From NCBI GenBank assembly GCA_013368325.1, contig JAACJK010000221.1:186001-250000 (forward strand): a stretch of DNA of 64,000 nt. The letters run 5' to 3'. A model generated the notes under the pieces. The model worked only from the letters and a program-made list of their open reading frames with translations. It searched no databases and was not told the DNA's origin. A program made the position numbers and the translations under genes. The DNA is from Ephemerocybe angulata (lineage: Eukaryota > Basidiomycota > Agaricomycetes > Agaricales > Psathyrellaceae). Shown piece by piece: positions 11,101 through 23,429 of this stretch; position 1 is the stretch's first letter; each line of letters opens with the position of its first letter.

Positions 11101-14100
11101 CGACGCTGATCAAACATTATAGTGGCCATATCACAGTATCGTAACCTCCCAGCATAATTTTGAAAGTTTAGCACCCTGCTACACATGAGCTTGACCTAGA
11201 TTAGTTACAAGAGATGACAATAACAGGGTAATGTCTTTATCGTCAAGAACCAATCTGGCCATAGGTAAGATCTATTGTTATGATGGCAAGGTGGTGACCA
11301 ACAGTTGACAAGATCTGCAATACTTCTGTGAGCTGAGCATCAAAGCGCCTTTCAGGTCGTGGCTGGCAAGGTATTGTCAGGTCTTTGTCAAGCATCACCA
11401 GAAATCTGTGTATTACCCTTGATAGGCCATATGAAGATCAGCTCACCCTTAAATACGGGAAATAGTCTAGCATTGATCAACAATTGACGTTATTCGAGAG
11501 GGGTTGAACGTTGTGGTCATTGTCTTCTAATCAATTGACAATGCCACGCACATCTATTGTCGCTGACAGCGTCTCGTCAAGTTTTGCCAGTCGCCTTCAA
11601 ATTATCAAGGCTACAGCGATATGATATGTACTAGATAACACTAGACAATAAACAAAATTATGACGATTGAAAGGGTAATAATTGAGGGATGAGGGGGGCG
11701 AGCCAGGTAGGTCAAAAGGCCTCCTCAACCTGACGTCTGTTACGGAGTCCACCAGAACCGTCCACACGGCGGACGACTGCCCGGCCCTTCTCCCCCTTTT
11801 CGCTGGGCATACATGAAGGCCGGTTGTTGGTGAAAGGTGAGGATGGTGGTGTCGATGTTGCCTGTCGATCAGGTTAACTTCTGTTGTGATGGTCGGGCCA
11901 GGGTATCGAAGTTTGGAGGGTAACGACAGAAGGCTGATCCCCTCGAACCACTTGGAGGCGGCTACGTGGACGCATTCTGAGGAGGGGTGTTGCGAAGGAG
12001 CTCGGTCGCATGAATGGCTAAGTTGAGAAGAGGGGTGCTTGGTTTGGCAAAAGGAGGGAAATGTTTGTCGAAGTGTTTCTGCGGAACAGAGCAAGGTTAT
12101 CGGCAGGTGCGGATATATATCGGAAGCGCTACTCACCCAATCTCTTCAGCTTCCACTCTGCCCCTTCCATGCACGACATCCACCCCATTTATCACGTTGT
12201 AGAACACTCCGATGAGTCCGATCCGAGCACCGGAGTAAAGCACCAGCGGCGATTCAGAGAGATGCAGAGAGGTACAAGATCGTTCCTCGTCAGGAAGTAT
12301 GTCTTTGTGCGATATCTTGGCGTGTGACTTGGAACGAGAGGGATGGAGGGGAGCCAGGAAGAAGATTCCCTGTTGTAAGTTCCACAGTCATTCGACGGGG
12401 TCGAGACGGGTGACCATCTCGGTAATGCGACTTTCGACCTAGGAGGAGAGTATTCCTGGTGACGTAGGTCAGAATGTGCGAGCGATAGTCAAGTTAACAC
12501 GGACATTCATTTTAAGTTCTGTGAACAAGAAGGTCAGGGTTTGTTGGCAACGCCAATACACCCAAGCGAATTTGAACGAGTCTGGGCTGCTTAGTTGGCT
12601 ATAATGTTCAGGTTTGTTCTGAGTTTGGCCAAGAGGAGAGGCGGCGCCTGTGGTGTGTATGGTAAGCGTTCGCCCCCTTGCGATTAAGAGTGTAACGTAC
12701 CACCTCGATGAACTTGTTGCGGGTCCTCTATACAAAGCAATTCGCTCCCAAAAGCTCACGTTCCCCAAGGTAAATGAAACGCCAGGTGGTCGACGACTCG
12801 ACGTGGCGCGGAATGTCTTCTTCCATCAAGGCAGAGGGCGTTGTGGAGTGCCCTTAAGTCTAAAGGGCGGGATCGAAGGTACAAGCTTGGGTTCTCCAGC
12901 ACTGAAGAGGTAGCCCATGTCGATCCCTAGCGATCTTACACATGTCGGGACCGTGAACGAAGGCACTCTCTTCCACGATCTCGGGCGTCGTACGGGAGAG
13001 CTTGCAGACAAGGTGCGCTGTGGAACACGGCGGTCTTTGCGTAGCCAGGCCTTGTCGTTGTTATAGTGGTTTGCGTTAGCGGCCATGGTCCTGTCGACCG
13101 TCGTCTGAGAAGTGATCCGTGCTGATCGTGCACGAGTAGGACAGGGGCAAAATCTGAATGAGAAATACGGTCCCGTGCCCCCACCCTCCCTTCAACTTCA
13201 AAGCTGGGCGTCGCCTGACGCGTCGACGCATATCTGGGCCTGAATTTGGGTTTGAGCTTTCTCCTGGTCCCTTCCCGATGGCTGAGCGCTCGTTCCGCCC
13301 GTGTAATGGTGTGCGTTCATTGATTCGTCGTCGTCGATCTCAGATGGGCGCAAGGATGTGGGCGATCGTGGTGTTCCAAGTCCTCCTCCTCCGTACCCCA
13401 GACACGAATTGGCGTAAAGAAGATCCATTTTCAACAAGAATTGACTTTGAGGAGACACCTGAGAGCAGTGGATTGGTGCAGAGGAAAAGTGAGAGTTGTG
13501 CTGCCGATGTGGTAGCTTGAGTTATCTTGGAGGGTACGGCGGAGGTAGATGGGTCAAAAGGAGTGCTATTGGGCTTTGGGGTGGAACCATCCCTATCTGT
13601 GCCTGCGAGGGGGATGCAGTCAACGTGTTGACTCGGAAGCAGACGAAGAGCGAGAACGTGAGGTCTGAGGATTCTGGACATGGAGTTGGAGGGCGAGGAT
13701 ATGTTGAAAAGATCAATTTGGACGAGCGGGTCGTTCGTGAATAGCAAGGTGGTGGAAACGGCTCTTGGTAATGATAGCAATGTTTCTGAAGCCGGTCTGA
13801 TGAGCCTGGGTACTGTGTCGTGGTGCCCTTGAGCCCAAAGAGCGGGATCTGACTCGGAGAGCCGGGTGTCATACGGAAGAGATGTTTCGCCGTGTCGGTG
13901 ACGACTCCGAGTTGTTTTCTGTTCCCCGACCCCCAGAAAGATTCCTGTGAGATAATTAGGTCAGAAAGGAGATCACAGCGGCCACCGGCGACATACAAGA
14001 GGGATTAAGTGGCGGGGATGGTGCTATATCCCGCAAGCTCTCGGATATGTAAGTATTTGTCGAATCGGGGCCCTTTAAGGGAGTGAACTTTGAGAAACGA

Positions 14101-14953
14101 GAGCTTAGAATCAAGAGGTATGAGATTTTGAGATTAACATACATAGCACATTTACGCACCAGATAGGTAAGGGCGCATAGAGATTGTCTAGACCGCGTTG
14201 AATTGGTGATGGAAGCTTGGCGAGCAGCGAGCTTGGAAACAGGGACAGGGAGCACTGGCAGCTACAAGTGTACTCCTCAGCATAACGAGAACAGTGATGG
14301 CCTCATATCATGCGTACCAGGAGGAACAAACTCTATAGAGTTCATAAACTTGGGCCTAAGATCGTTCAGCCTTTCCACAGTGAGGGCTGACCACCAGTCG
14401 GCACTTCGATCGAAAGAACTATTGAATCCAGATTCACGAAGATTTCGACGGTCATTTGGAAATCGGGGTGTAAATTCGACAGCTGGACGGTTAGTCTATG
14501 GATTCAGATTTCCTTCAAGATCAGGGGGAGGAGCGCCTTTGGTTGAGCGCAGGGGCATATGGTACAGGCATTGAGAGGAAGAAACTCTGTAGAGTATAGC
14601 ACGCGACGGGAGTGGTAGTAGGATTAGAAGAGCGAAGTCCGAGTCCGTAGTGCGTTGGGTTGTTCGAGTTTGTTTGAGTGCAGCATGCGAGGAGTTGACC
14701 ATGATGGTCGCAGTGGTTTGGCACAAGTTTGGCAGTGGTGTCGTTCGAACCAATTATTCGGAGTTTTAATTTGTTGCTGACGGGGCTGCGCCATCCTGCA
14801 GTGAATGGCGGACTCTTGGCTGGCGAACTTCGAAACACACGTTATAATTGCTAGTTGAGATCTAATGGCATATGACAGAGTGTATTTCAATACTGGTACC
14901 AGGTACGCATATAATGGTCACTGTGGGCGAATAATATGGGGCCACGGTCATCA
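8175..14953. other. Gene-poor region with decayed repeats
   Basis: Apart from the hairpin at 9022-9103, I find no gene with a recognisable family or consistent splicing in almost 7 kb. Between about 11200 and 11600 the sequence is rich in TTGACAA/TTGTCAA-like words. Between about 12830 and 13930 there are two diverged copies of a related segment (see findings). Long minus-strand open frames at 11597-12136, 13340-13780 and 13522-13998 look like low-complexity or decayed sequence. The stretch just left of 14954 is the 3' flank of the transposase gene. Confidence 0.55.
9022..9103. repeat. Inverted-repeat hairpin related to 7851-8003
   Basis: The left arm AACTGTGTGGGCTTGTGTGG and the right arm (read in reverse complement AACTGTGTGGGCTGTGGAGG) are near-identical over about 27 bp, separated by a short loop. 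It shares the GTGTGGGCT core with the hairpin at 7851-8003. Immediately to the left (8998-9008) the minus strand holds GGTTCGATCCC, a good match to a tRNA-type B box, but no full tRNA fold is visible. Confidence 0.5.
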
Positions 14954-17900
14954 TCATGGGCCGCCGCCGTCCGGCTCAGGCTCAGGGAGGTCCCCTTCCT
15001 CGTCAGACGGGTTTTCCAGGTCTGATACGTAGTCAATATCCTCCTTGAAACGCTCATGGAGTCCATATGCAGAATCGTCTGATTCATAGTCAGAGTCGCA
15101 ATCTCCATCTTTCGCCCCCAGGCCACCGGGGTCAAGGGCTGCGTCGGCTTGGATCATCAAGGCATCCTCGACGTCAGACCCCTCCTCTATGTAATATCAT
15201 CGAGATGAGATTAGTCAATCGCTTTGTCGAAGGAATTCGTTTCATTGCTCACCAACAGGCGCAATTTCCGGGCTTCCCGCCTCGCTTTCTTCTCCTGGGG
15301 GTTTCGTCGGTGCATCCTTGTGCGAGTACTTGTGACCAACTCCCAGACCCCAATGGTATCGCATGATCATGTCACGGTCAACGAACCTGAGCATAGGAGT
15401 AAATAGAGCATTTCAATCACAAAGCATATCCATACTCACCGATTGACATAATACTCCTTCCAATCGTCCTCATCCTTAGCAATGGCTGACAGCGGATTCT
15501 TGTCTGGGCGCCCGGCAACGAAGCGCGGCACGATGTGGCAGGCACGGAGAACGAGAGCTGGGTCGAGGAAGTTGATACTATCCTTCTCTGTAAGCGGCGG
15601 AAACTCGAGGCGATCAAGCCTGAGGGATGACCAAGGTGCTTGCAGGTCATCCATCTCAGCATACCAGCGCACCAGCAACACGTCGAATCGGCGGGGCTTC
15701 ATGTCGAGCCATCCTCTTCCCTTAAACACTACATTTGTGTGATATACCCCAAGGACTCGGCCGTAACAAAATCGATGTCGACCCGGAGCGGCGTTGGCTG
15801 GATCTTCCTCATTCAGGCACATGAAATCTCGACGACCAGTACTCGGATTCAGGATGTCCTGCTCTCGCCTTGTATTGTACGCAGTGTAGTTGATGTTGAA
15901 TATCTTGTGTTCATAGAGGCGATCCTTGTCGAAGTAGATACGATCAGAGTCGGCCTCGTCATAGCTGGTATCGCCCGCTTGATTTACGAGAGTTTCCAGG
16001 GTAGGAAGGGCGTATCCGTAGTTCTCCGGGTCATGTCGTGCTTCTTCTAGTAAAGCCCGGCGTATACGTGGAAGAAGGTGGGCTTTGAGTTTTGAGAGAA
16101 ATCCCTACACCAGTGTTCCTTAGTCGTAAAGCAGAAAGAACAGCAGTGAATCTCACCTTGGCTACAGGGTCACCTAGGTTAACGCGCAAGTGTTTAGTCA
16201 GGTCCACCGGTGCATTTTGCGACTTTCCAATGAAGTACGCGGCTTTCTTATCAGGGTTAGGGGTCCCTTCGTCCTTTCCATGTAGTAGCTGTTTTCGAAG
16301 ACTTCTGATGCGAGCCTGCCGCATCTCGATTCGAGAAAGCGATAAAGTAACACGTTTCTTGCTCGTCCGTCGATAACGAGCCTTCACGAACCGGTGGTAG
16401 TTCTCCGGCTGGAAGTTGAGAAATGAGCGACATCCTAAAGTTAATGGTTACAGAAACTCACCCCTTGAGTGGAGTAATTCTCGGTGGTGCCAAATCTTCG
16501 AATGCTGGAGACGTAGTGCCCAAGCGCATGAAACTTGAAAGTACGAAGACTGAAGGTCTTCTCCCGTTTCCCAGAACTGGCAGGATCTGGAATGGCTGGT
16601 ACGAATGAGAGAGGCCCGAACGGAAATGAAATGTGATTCACTGACCTCGGCCAGCACCCTCATTCTGAGTAGTGTCGTGATCGACTTTCTGTCGTTTAGC
16701 TGCTCCACGAGGAATGGCCACCTTTTTCTGGCTCTTCTTACTGCTCGGTAAGCTGGCGGCTGCAGCAGCCTTCGCTTCCCTGCGTATGCGAGCATTATAC
16801 TCCCTGGGAAGCTCTTTAGTCTCGATAGCACTGCATGTTTTGGCCTGGAACTTTCGAAAGGCGTCACCCATTTGTGTTGTGAGGTCATCCATGATCTCGA
16901 GTGTTTGGTCTGTGTGTAACCGAAGCTTCGCTAGGCCATGCCAGTGCGCCACGATATACAGAAGTGATAGAACACCCCTTTCATGCTCTGGGTCAAACAA
17001 GCCTTCGAAGACGGGGATCGCACACTGAGCAAGAAGGAAAGTGTAAGACATAGCTGAGCAGATTCTACGGTGAGAGAACATACTTGTAACAGGTCTTCAA
17101 AATCTCGGGCCGCCAACTGTTTCATCTCGGATACGTTGTTCCTGAATCGGCGGATGGTGTCCCTCCCAAAAGTTGGTATCTGCCTGTATCTACACGTCGT
17201 CTTCAGTCATAGAATCTACATAGTGCTGACTCTGCACTCACCGAGAATCAAGTTCATTGAGGGGATGGGAGTTGGGCTTTGAATTCAAGAGCCGCAAAAG
17301 GTGTATGAATAATGACTTCCACACCCCGATTTCGAGCTCATGGAGGAGGTCAGGGACGATCATGTCGAAAAGGTTGAATCCGAATGGAGAAAGGCGCTCG
17401 GAGAAAGCGTTCTAATGTTGCAACGTCAGCCAGGCCCTCACGCTTCAAGGAACCACTTGCCTTCGTCGGGATATACGAGTTCGGATTGAGCATAGCGACG
17501 AGGTCCTTGTATTTGAGGGCGTAGAAAGGCTTTTCATAGATAAGCTTTCTTGCCCTTTCAAGGAGAACTCGACGTTCTTCATCATCCTGGCGCGCGAGGC
17601 GTATGCGATTACGGCGATCCCTCTTCATTCCAAGATTCTTGGAGTCATCCAGTTTGATCCCGCACCTGGGGCAGGGACATTTCCCCAAGTTCTTGATACT
17701 TGCTATGAGGGTCCTGTTCAAGATCCAAATGAATATCGGTTTCAAGGGAAAGAGAACATAGGACAATGGGACTTACTTCTCAGGGTAATCCGCCGTATAC
17801 GTGAAGATCCGAGGGTAGAATCGACGCTTCTTCTTATCGATACATTCGACGACAATACCGTGCTCGTACGCATGCATGAAATCCTCGTCTAATATGATCT

Positions 17901-19922
17901 TCCATTGCTCGTGAAAGAGCTCTCGAAGACAATGCGTCAGGACAACGGGATCCATGTTCTCTTTCCCGGATTCTCGAAGAACGAAGTCCTTGAACTCGTC
18001 AGGCAACTAAGAAGTTATGAAAAAATGGGTCAGTCTTGGCAGGGAAAGAGATCCAATTGATTTACCTTATCGAAGAAGGCAATCTGTTCACCGAGCTTTA
18101 ATGACGACTTTCCTCTTTGGAACTTGGAGTCGTTCGCAAAGAAAAGATACAGAGGGTGGATCTTGGCATCGCCGAATGAAGCGAGCATAGTCGCGTCCGA
18201 AGCGAACATGAGGCCAACAACGCAGCGCGGCATATCATCCTCCCCGTCATCCTCCGGTGGCAAAGTCTTCGAATAAATCTATTAGCAGTGATAAAAGCAC
18301 AAGTCACATATGCATTACCTGAACTTCTTCGTACGCCTCGAGGAACACTTCGGACTGATACATCTCCGAATGGACTCGAACATCCTCCTTGTCTTGGCCG
18401 GGTTGCCAACGAAGTTCATGTGGTATATGGTGAAAAAACTGTGCCCCGGTGGATGACTTGATTTTCTCCTTGATGAGCGGTACCAGGGGTCGATAGTGAA
18501 GCTTGTTGGGAACGGCATACGATTGCGGACCTGGTTTAGCGCTGGCGGAGTTGAATGGTACTTCAATAGTGACCGTCTCCTTCTTCCACGACGTGCCATC
18601 GTCGTACCAGTAAGAGTCTTCTGGGTCAGCTTCATCGAATTCGGAGGCTCCCAAGGTCTTATTGATAGAGCTCCAATTCGCGTTACGAACATCTTCCGGG
18701 CGGAAAGTATCACTTCCTACGATTGATGTAAGTTGCTGAAAAGAGGCCTCGCTCTTCACGTTTCCGTCGGACCAGAACCAGCTACCCAGCTCGAATGAAC
18801 TGCGATTGGGGTAAGGAAAGTAGTCCATGGCGCTCGTCGCCCCCTCCGATCGACCGGTGTCGCCAATGCCTCGAGCGGGCTCAGGCTTGTGCTGCGCGTC
18901 CCCTTTCGAGCCCGGGCTACGTTCATTTCTCCCGGCCCCATCCCAAGGGCCGCAGTCGCCTGGCGTCGGATGTACCCCAGCCGTGTCGCCAAGTTGAGGA
19001 AGCAATGGTACGGGGTTGGGTTGCACCTCCTCCTCCAACGCTTCCATGAGTTCAGGGGCTGATTCGTCTTGAAGGTCGATAGCCGATGCATAGGCGTCTG
19101 GGTCGTGGGGATCGTCCTCCCCGCTCCAATAACGTTTGTAGACACCAAACACGTTCTTGAGTGTATCTTTCGGCTCAAAGCTCTCAATTGCACGAGGGAG
19201 GGGAGAAGGCGCCGTCGTTTCGGCTCCTTCAGCGGTTGCATTCTGGGTTGGTGGAGGACTCGGAGTAGGAGGGGGAGGTAGATGCGTCTTCACAAGACTT
19301 GACAAGCCCAAAGGGACGTGGCCACTCGAGGCAATGTCCTTTAATCGAGGAGTTGGCTTCTTGGCGCGAAATGTTCGGCCTTGTTCCTCGCTTGAAGTAT
19401 ATTCTATATCGAAAAGCGCTGGAGGACGAGGAGGAGGAGGCGATGGCGGTAGTTCAACCTGACCGAATGCTTCAACACGACAGTTCAATCATCAGTAGAT
19501 GCACGCACATGTGTTGACATCGTAGCCTGATTTTCAGGAGTAGCCACAAGGGAGTTCGGCGTTGCCACCTAATGGTGTTTCCATGAGTCAATTGCAATGT
19601 TCGCCGCCTGAGATGTTAGAGAACCCACCTGCTTTGGTGCCAAACCCCTGTCAAAATCGAGGTCATCGTCATCGTCCCCAAAGAACGCAGCCAACGCCGA
19701 GCTCCCTTTTTTCTTCAGGGGTTGCTCTTGGGTATGATCCTTCTTGCCGTTCTGACTCCATTCTATACCCCGAAGGTACCCCACACAGTTCTGAATATGA
19801 TTTGAATAGCCTTGATGGGTAAATCGCCTGCGACAAGAGTCACAGTGGGCGGGCAGTCTCTGCTCTTCAGACTGATAGTCCTCCTCTCGAATGAGAGGGT
19901 CTATGTCATAGAGCTCGTCCAT
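14954..19922 (-). mobile_element. Plavaka-type DNA transposase gene, apparently intact
   Basis: Fourteen minus-strand exons join in phase: 19922-19629, 19568-19505, 19469-18319, 18266-18066, 18006-17777, 17713-17461, 17411-17242, 17189-17084, 17024-16646, 16595-16462, 16408-16157, 16104-15440, 15386-15253 and 15186-14954 (4266 nt, 1421 aa). The N-terminus has a C2H2-like finger (CDSCRRRFTHQGYSNHIQNC, residues 27-46) and a long Pro/Ser/Thr-rich acidic linker. Core motifs of the Plavaka family follow: SEVFLEAYEEVQ, FMHAYEHGIVVEC, YPRIFTYTADYPEK, CPCPRC, PDLLHELEIGVWK, NYTAYNTRREQDI, then a C-terminal VNRFVDRDMIMRYHWGLGVGH and an acidic tail. Known role: predicted transposase of a mobile class expanded in mushroom genomes. 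No stop or frameshift interrupts the model, which includes one GC-AG intron and one 35-nt intron. I could not find terminal inverted repeats, so element borders are unknown. Confidence 0.88.
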
Positions 19923-20800
19923 GCGCTAGTCGAGTAGTGATAGTATAAGTGCTTGTTTGATGTCAGGGAAAGCAGATGTAGTAGTAGTCATTCTTACCCA
20001 ATAGTTATGGCAAACGGGCCCTCGGTGGCGAGCGACTGGATTGAGATTATTGGCGATGAGAAACCACCTCGAGCGGCCTTGGACCCTCGAGCACAACTCG
20101 AGGTGGTATGTTAGTGTCAAGTGATGATCGCGAAGACGGGGATGTCGTGATGGTTCAGGACAAGGTTCGATGTTCTGGCGGCATCAACATGGCTAACATC
20201 AGATCCCGCCCGCCTCGGAGTCGCGCGCAACGGTCGGGATTGCTTTCCAAACTTCCTTCGAAGAGTGAGAATCTTCGTCAACGAGAGATGTTATTCAGCT
20301 CAAGCATGTACTGTGATATAAACATAGTTTAAATGATTCTATATATTTATGAATCTTACTCTGTCAAGTATATGTGCAGGTCGAAATAAATGTAGCAAAG
20401 CAAAGCATTGAAAGAATGTGGGTGTGCAGAGCTCGGTGCCACGAGATTCAAGTAAAGTACTCGAGGTACTTCTAGACGGTTCTGATACAGTCAGTGGCCC
20501 GTTCCACAAAAATATAGTCGTTTTAGATCGACGAGAATAGGTAGTTAAACGAAAGATGCGGCGTTAAAGTAATAGTGACTTTGAAGGACAACAAGAAGGC
20601 AATCGATGGAGAGTTGCAGCTGTGAATGAAGGTGGGCGGCAATAGGACAATGATGAAGTTCGTTTGGCTCGCGGAACGCCGTGGCAGCTAGACCGTCACC
20701 TAGTTTCTGGGTTTGAATAGGTCAATCACCAGTTGCTTCGAAAGTGGGAAAATGCGCCCGTACTTACCGACTGAAACAAGCCTCCTGGCTGCGTCCACTC
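19923..20800. other. Spacer between transposase and DUF6534 gene
   Basis: Contains the hairpin at 20063-20107 and AT-rich sequence around 20330-20400. Short open frames on both strands have no family signature. One outer end of the transposon probably lies here, but I see no matching terminal repeat in the 3' flank (14.0-14.95 kb). Confidence 0.45.
20063..20107. repeat. 11-bp perfect inverted repeat upstream of the transposase
   Basis: ACCACCTCGAG (20063-20073) and CTCGAGGTGGT (20097-20107) form a perfect hairpin with a 23-bp spacer that itself contains another CTCGAG. It lies 141 bp upstream of the transposase ATG at 19922. It could be a promoter or transposase-binding element, or part of a subterminal repeat; function is not shown. 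Confidence 0.6.
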
Positions 20801-23429
20801 CTACGCTCCCAATGCATTGGAATCTGAGTCCTTTGCCGGGGACGTTTCAACGACACCGCTCACCGGCCTATCGAGGCTGCCAGCATCATCGGGTACAGTC
20901 TGAAGTTCTTCCGACGCAAATGAAGCAACCACCGAGTGACCATAGAACGGGAGCTCCTCGAACGCAGTCTTGTGGTCCTCGGAGACAGCAATGACGCCAG
21001 AAACCATCGTCACAGAGTCCGAGATTTCGGACTGCAACCCCACTGACACCTCAAGGGACCGGGGCGTATCTGATCGAGATGCAAGGCTAGTAGACAGGGA
21101 CACTTCCTAATAGCCAGTTAGGCGCTGTCAGGACAACAACTTTCGGCTAGGAGCTGTCGGGGATGCTGCTTACCTGATGATAGGGCCTGCGAAAGCGGCG
21201 ATGTACCGGTTCCAAAGGTATGCCGAGAATCGAGGGCACATCGGATGCCATAGAAGCGGGTTCCTCCTCTACGCCATCGAATGTCGCCGCGAAATGGGGG
21301 CGAGCCATTAGTCTAGAGCGTGCGATGTCAGCCTCGTCGAGGAAAATTGTATCCAAATAGACAGAAGTGACTGACGTGGCCACAACAGACATGACATGGA
21401 CTGCCGGTGATCATCAGCAAAAATAAAAGCCCACAAGGGTCAACAACGGTGTTGCTTGGTATCGTTGAAGTCCACTTACGGTGAGTGGTCGCCAGTAGAA
21501 ACATGGCACTGTAAGGAGGATGGCCGTAATGAGCATGGTTATTATACAGACGCCAAGCTGAGTTGTGGCTTTGATGTGGTACTCACAAAACATAGTTAGC
21601 GGGCTGGAGCCAGTACTATCAAAGCCGCCGGGCGATTCGCGAGAGTTAGGGGAGTTCATCTAAGCACGGGTAAGGCGAAGAGCGTACCAGAGCTGAGGCA
21701 ATGAGTGTAGCAACACTACGAGTACGAAGATCAATATCTGCTCAGAGGGATAGCGGCGAGCCAAAGGGAAATGGTTGGTACTCACATGGTGATGGATGCT
21801 TTCTTGACCGTGAATGGGATGATCGCTCGTAGCAGTCGATCATAGCTAGAAGATAGAATCTGTCAGGAGGTAGACACAATGGAGCAGGTGCTGTGCATCA
21901 TACTTTACCGCTCTCTCTGAAAGCACGCGCAAAAAACGCTTCTGCTGCACCCACAATAGCCAGCAGGTAGCGACGCATGTAAGGATGTCGGAGAAAATTG
22001 CAGCGGAAGCTTGGATGGCAACGGTAAGCATCTATCAACAAATAAGTTTTCCGATGTATGACTTCTCAGTGAGAGATGGGCATACGACACTGGTAGAGGC
22101 GATACTCTGTAAGTCACCACCCTGTTTCTTGAACCTGGCGCGGGGATACGTTGGCATCAGCATATCTTCCTCGTACCCTCCACTCCGGTTTATCGACTTA
22201 CAGAAAAGTGACTTGAGCTAGTAGATACGAGCGATATTAGCATCCAAGTATAATCAAGGGACTGTGAAGGAGCACTCACCAAATCCAGCCGCTATACACA
22301 TACGGATAAAGCCATGAGTCAGACCTCCTCTTTGAGTAATTGTGCAAATGCGAAGGACCCACCGAATTGTGCAAATACAGCTCCAAACTGTTGAGAGGAG
22401 TCCATGTCAGATAATGGTGAGAACGAAGCCGGAGAAGTTGCCACTCACTGCAACGGTCGAAATGGCGATGGAGAATACCCGTGAAAACTTGAAGGTGGCC
22501 AACGATGATACTGTAGCGGCGTTAGCACCCCCCTCAGGTATACAGAGTTGTAGTCGCTGACCAAAGTATACGCGCGCGGCGAAGAAACTGGATAATTCGA
22601 AAGTCAAATCGGCCCCACAAGCATGGCCGATGGTGATGGATGGACTCACAATTGTGCGAGATAGGTTGCGAGATACTAATGGCGACGCACAAGGATGTTA
22701 TTCTGTAGCCGGCACTAAAGTGTCGGACTGTACGCACCACCATTAAATATGACATCTGTTCAGGGTGGACCAGGTCATAGAGAAGATTTTGTTAGAGGAC
22801 TTGGGGCTTCTTCGAAGGGGAAATAGACGAGTGCTTACGGGAAGAGCACTAGAGGCGGGCGAGGGTGTTATTCGCCTATTAGTAGCTGTGGTTCTCTAGA
22901 GTAAAGGATATGGACGCACTATGAGAAGGTTGGATTTGCCTCGGTGCGCTTGCTGACGAAGAGGGTGTACAGGTGTGCGATGGAGCATATCGATTGGGTA
23001 GACGAGATAAATCTGCGAGTTGGGGTGTAGAGTATCAGAGCTTGGACAAGGCCTAGACTGTGGAATGCGCACGCCAGTGTCATAACGAGGGACTTGAACA
23101 GGATGTCGTCTTTCTGGAAGTAGGCTTTGGCGTATCGGTGGACCATGAGCTATAATGGCAAAGAATCGTAGTCAAGGCTCTGTTTCCCGTTACTTTTCTC
23201 GGGCAGCTCACCATTGTCAAGAAATAAAGGCTAGAGAGTTAAAGAGAGTTGAGTTTCACCGCGTGTACAGCAGGGGAGTCGTCACCTACCCTATGTTGAT
23301 GTATCCCGCGATGAAGTGGACCCCATGGATCTCGGCGAAGCTGGGTGTTGGGCTACCCTCTTCAGAGAATTGACTGGACGGGATGTCGACGGCCTCCAAG
23401 GCTTTATATTCTCTCGACTGGATCCACAT
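20801..23429 (-). CDS. DUF6534-type multi-pass membrane protein
   Basis: Minus-strand start at 23429 (MWIQSREY). The coding parts run through EIHGVHFIAGYINI, LMVHRYAKAYFQKDDILFK, a join giving TFSYALPMSYLMV, then YLATYLAQFFFAARVYF, AIQASAAIFSDILTCVATCW, YDRLLRAIIPFTVKKASIT, VATLIASAL and LLATTHLHVMSVVATLMARP. They end in a Ser/Glu-rich cytosolic tail closing at 20801. About seven hydrophobic segments and the order KD...K...FFAARVY...SD.L...YDRL...SVVATLMARP match the fungal DUF6534 family, whose members are predicted plasma-membrane proteins of unknown function. Introns are short (about 50-75 bp). Exon borders in the middle third (about 22030-22600) are tentative because several tiny exons are needed, and one donor (GTTTTG) is atypical. 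No stop codon forces a pseudogene call. Confidence 0.68.

Noticed and set aside
11597..12136. 179-codon minus-strand open frame
   Set aside because: Composition is low-complexity (Ser, His, Pro), with no motif or splice pattern; better explained as decayed sequence.
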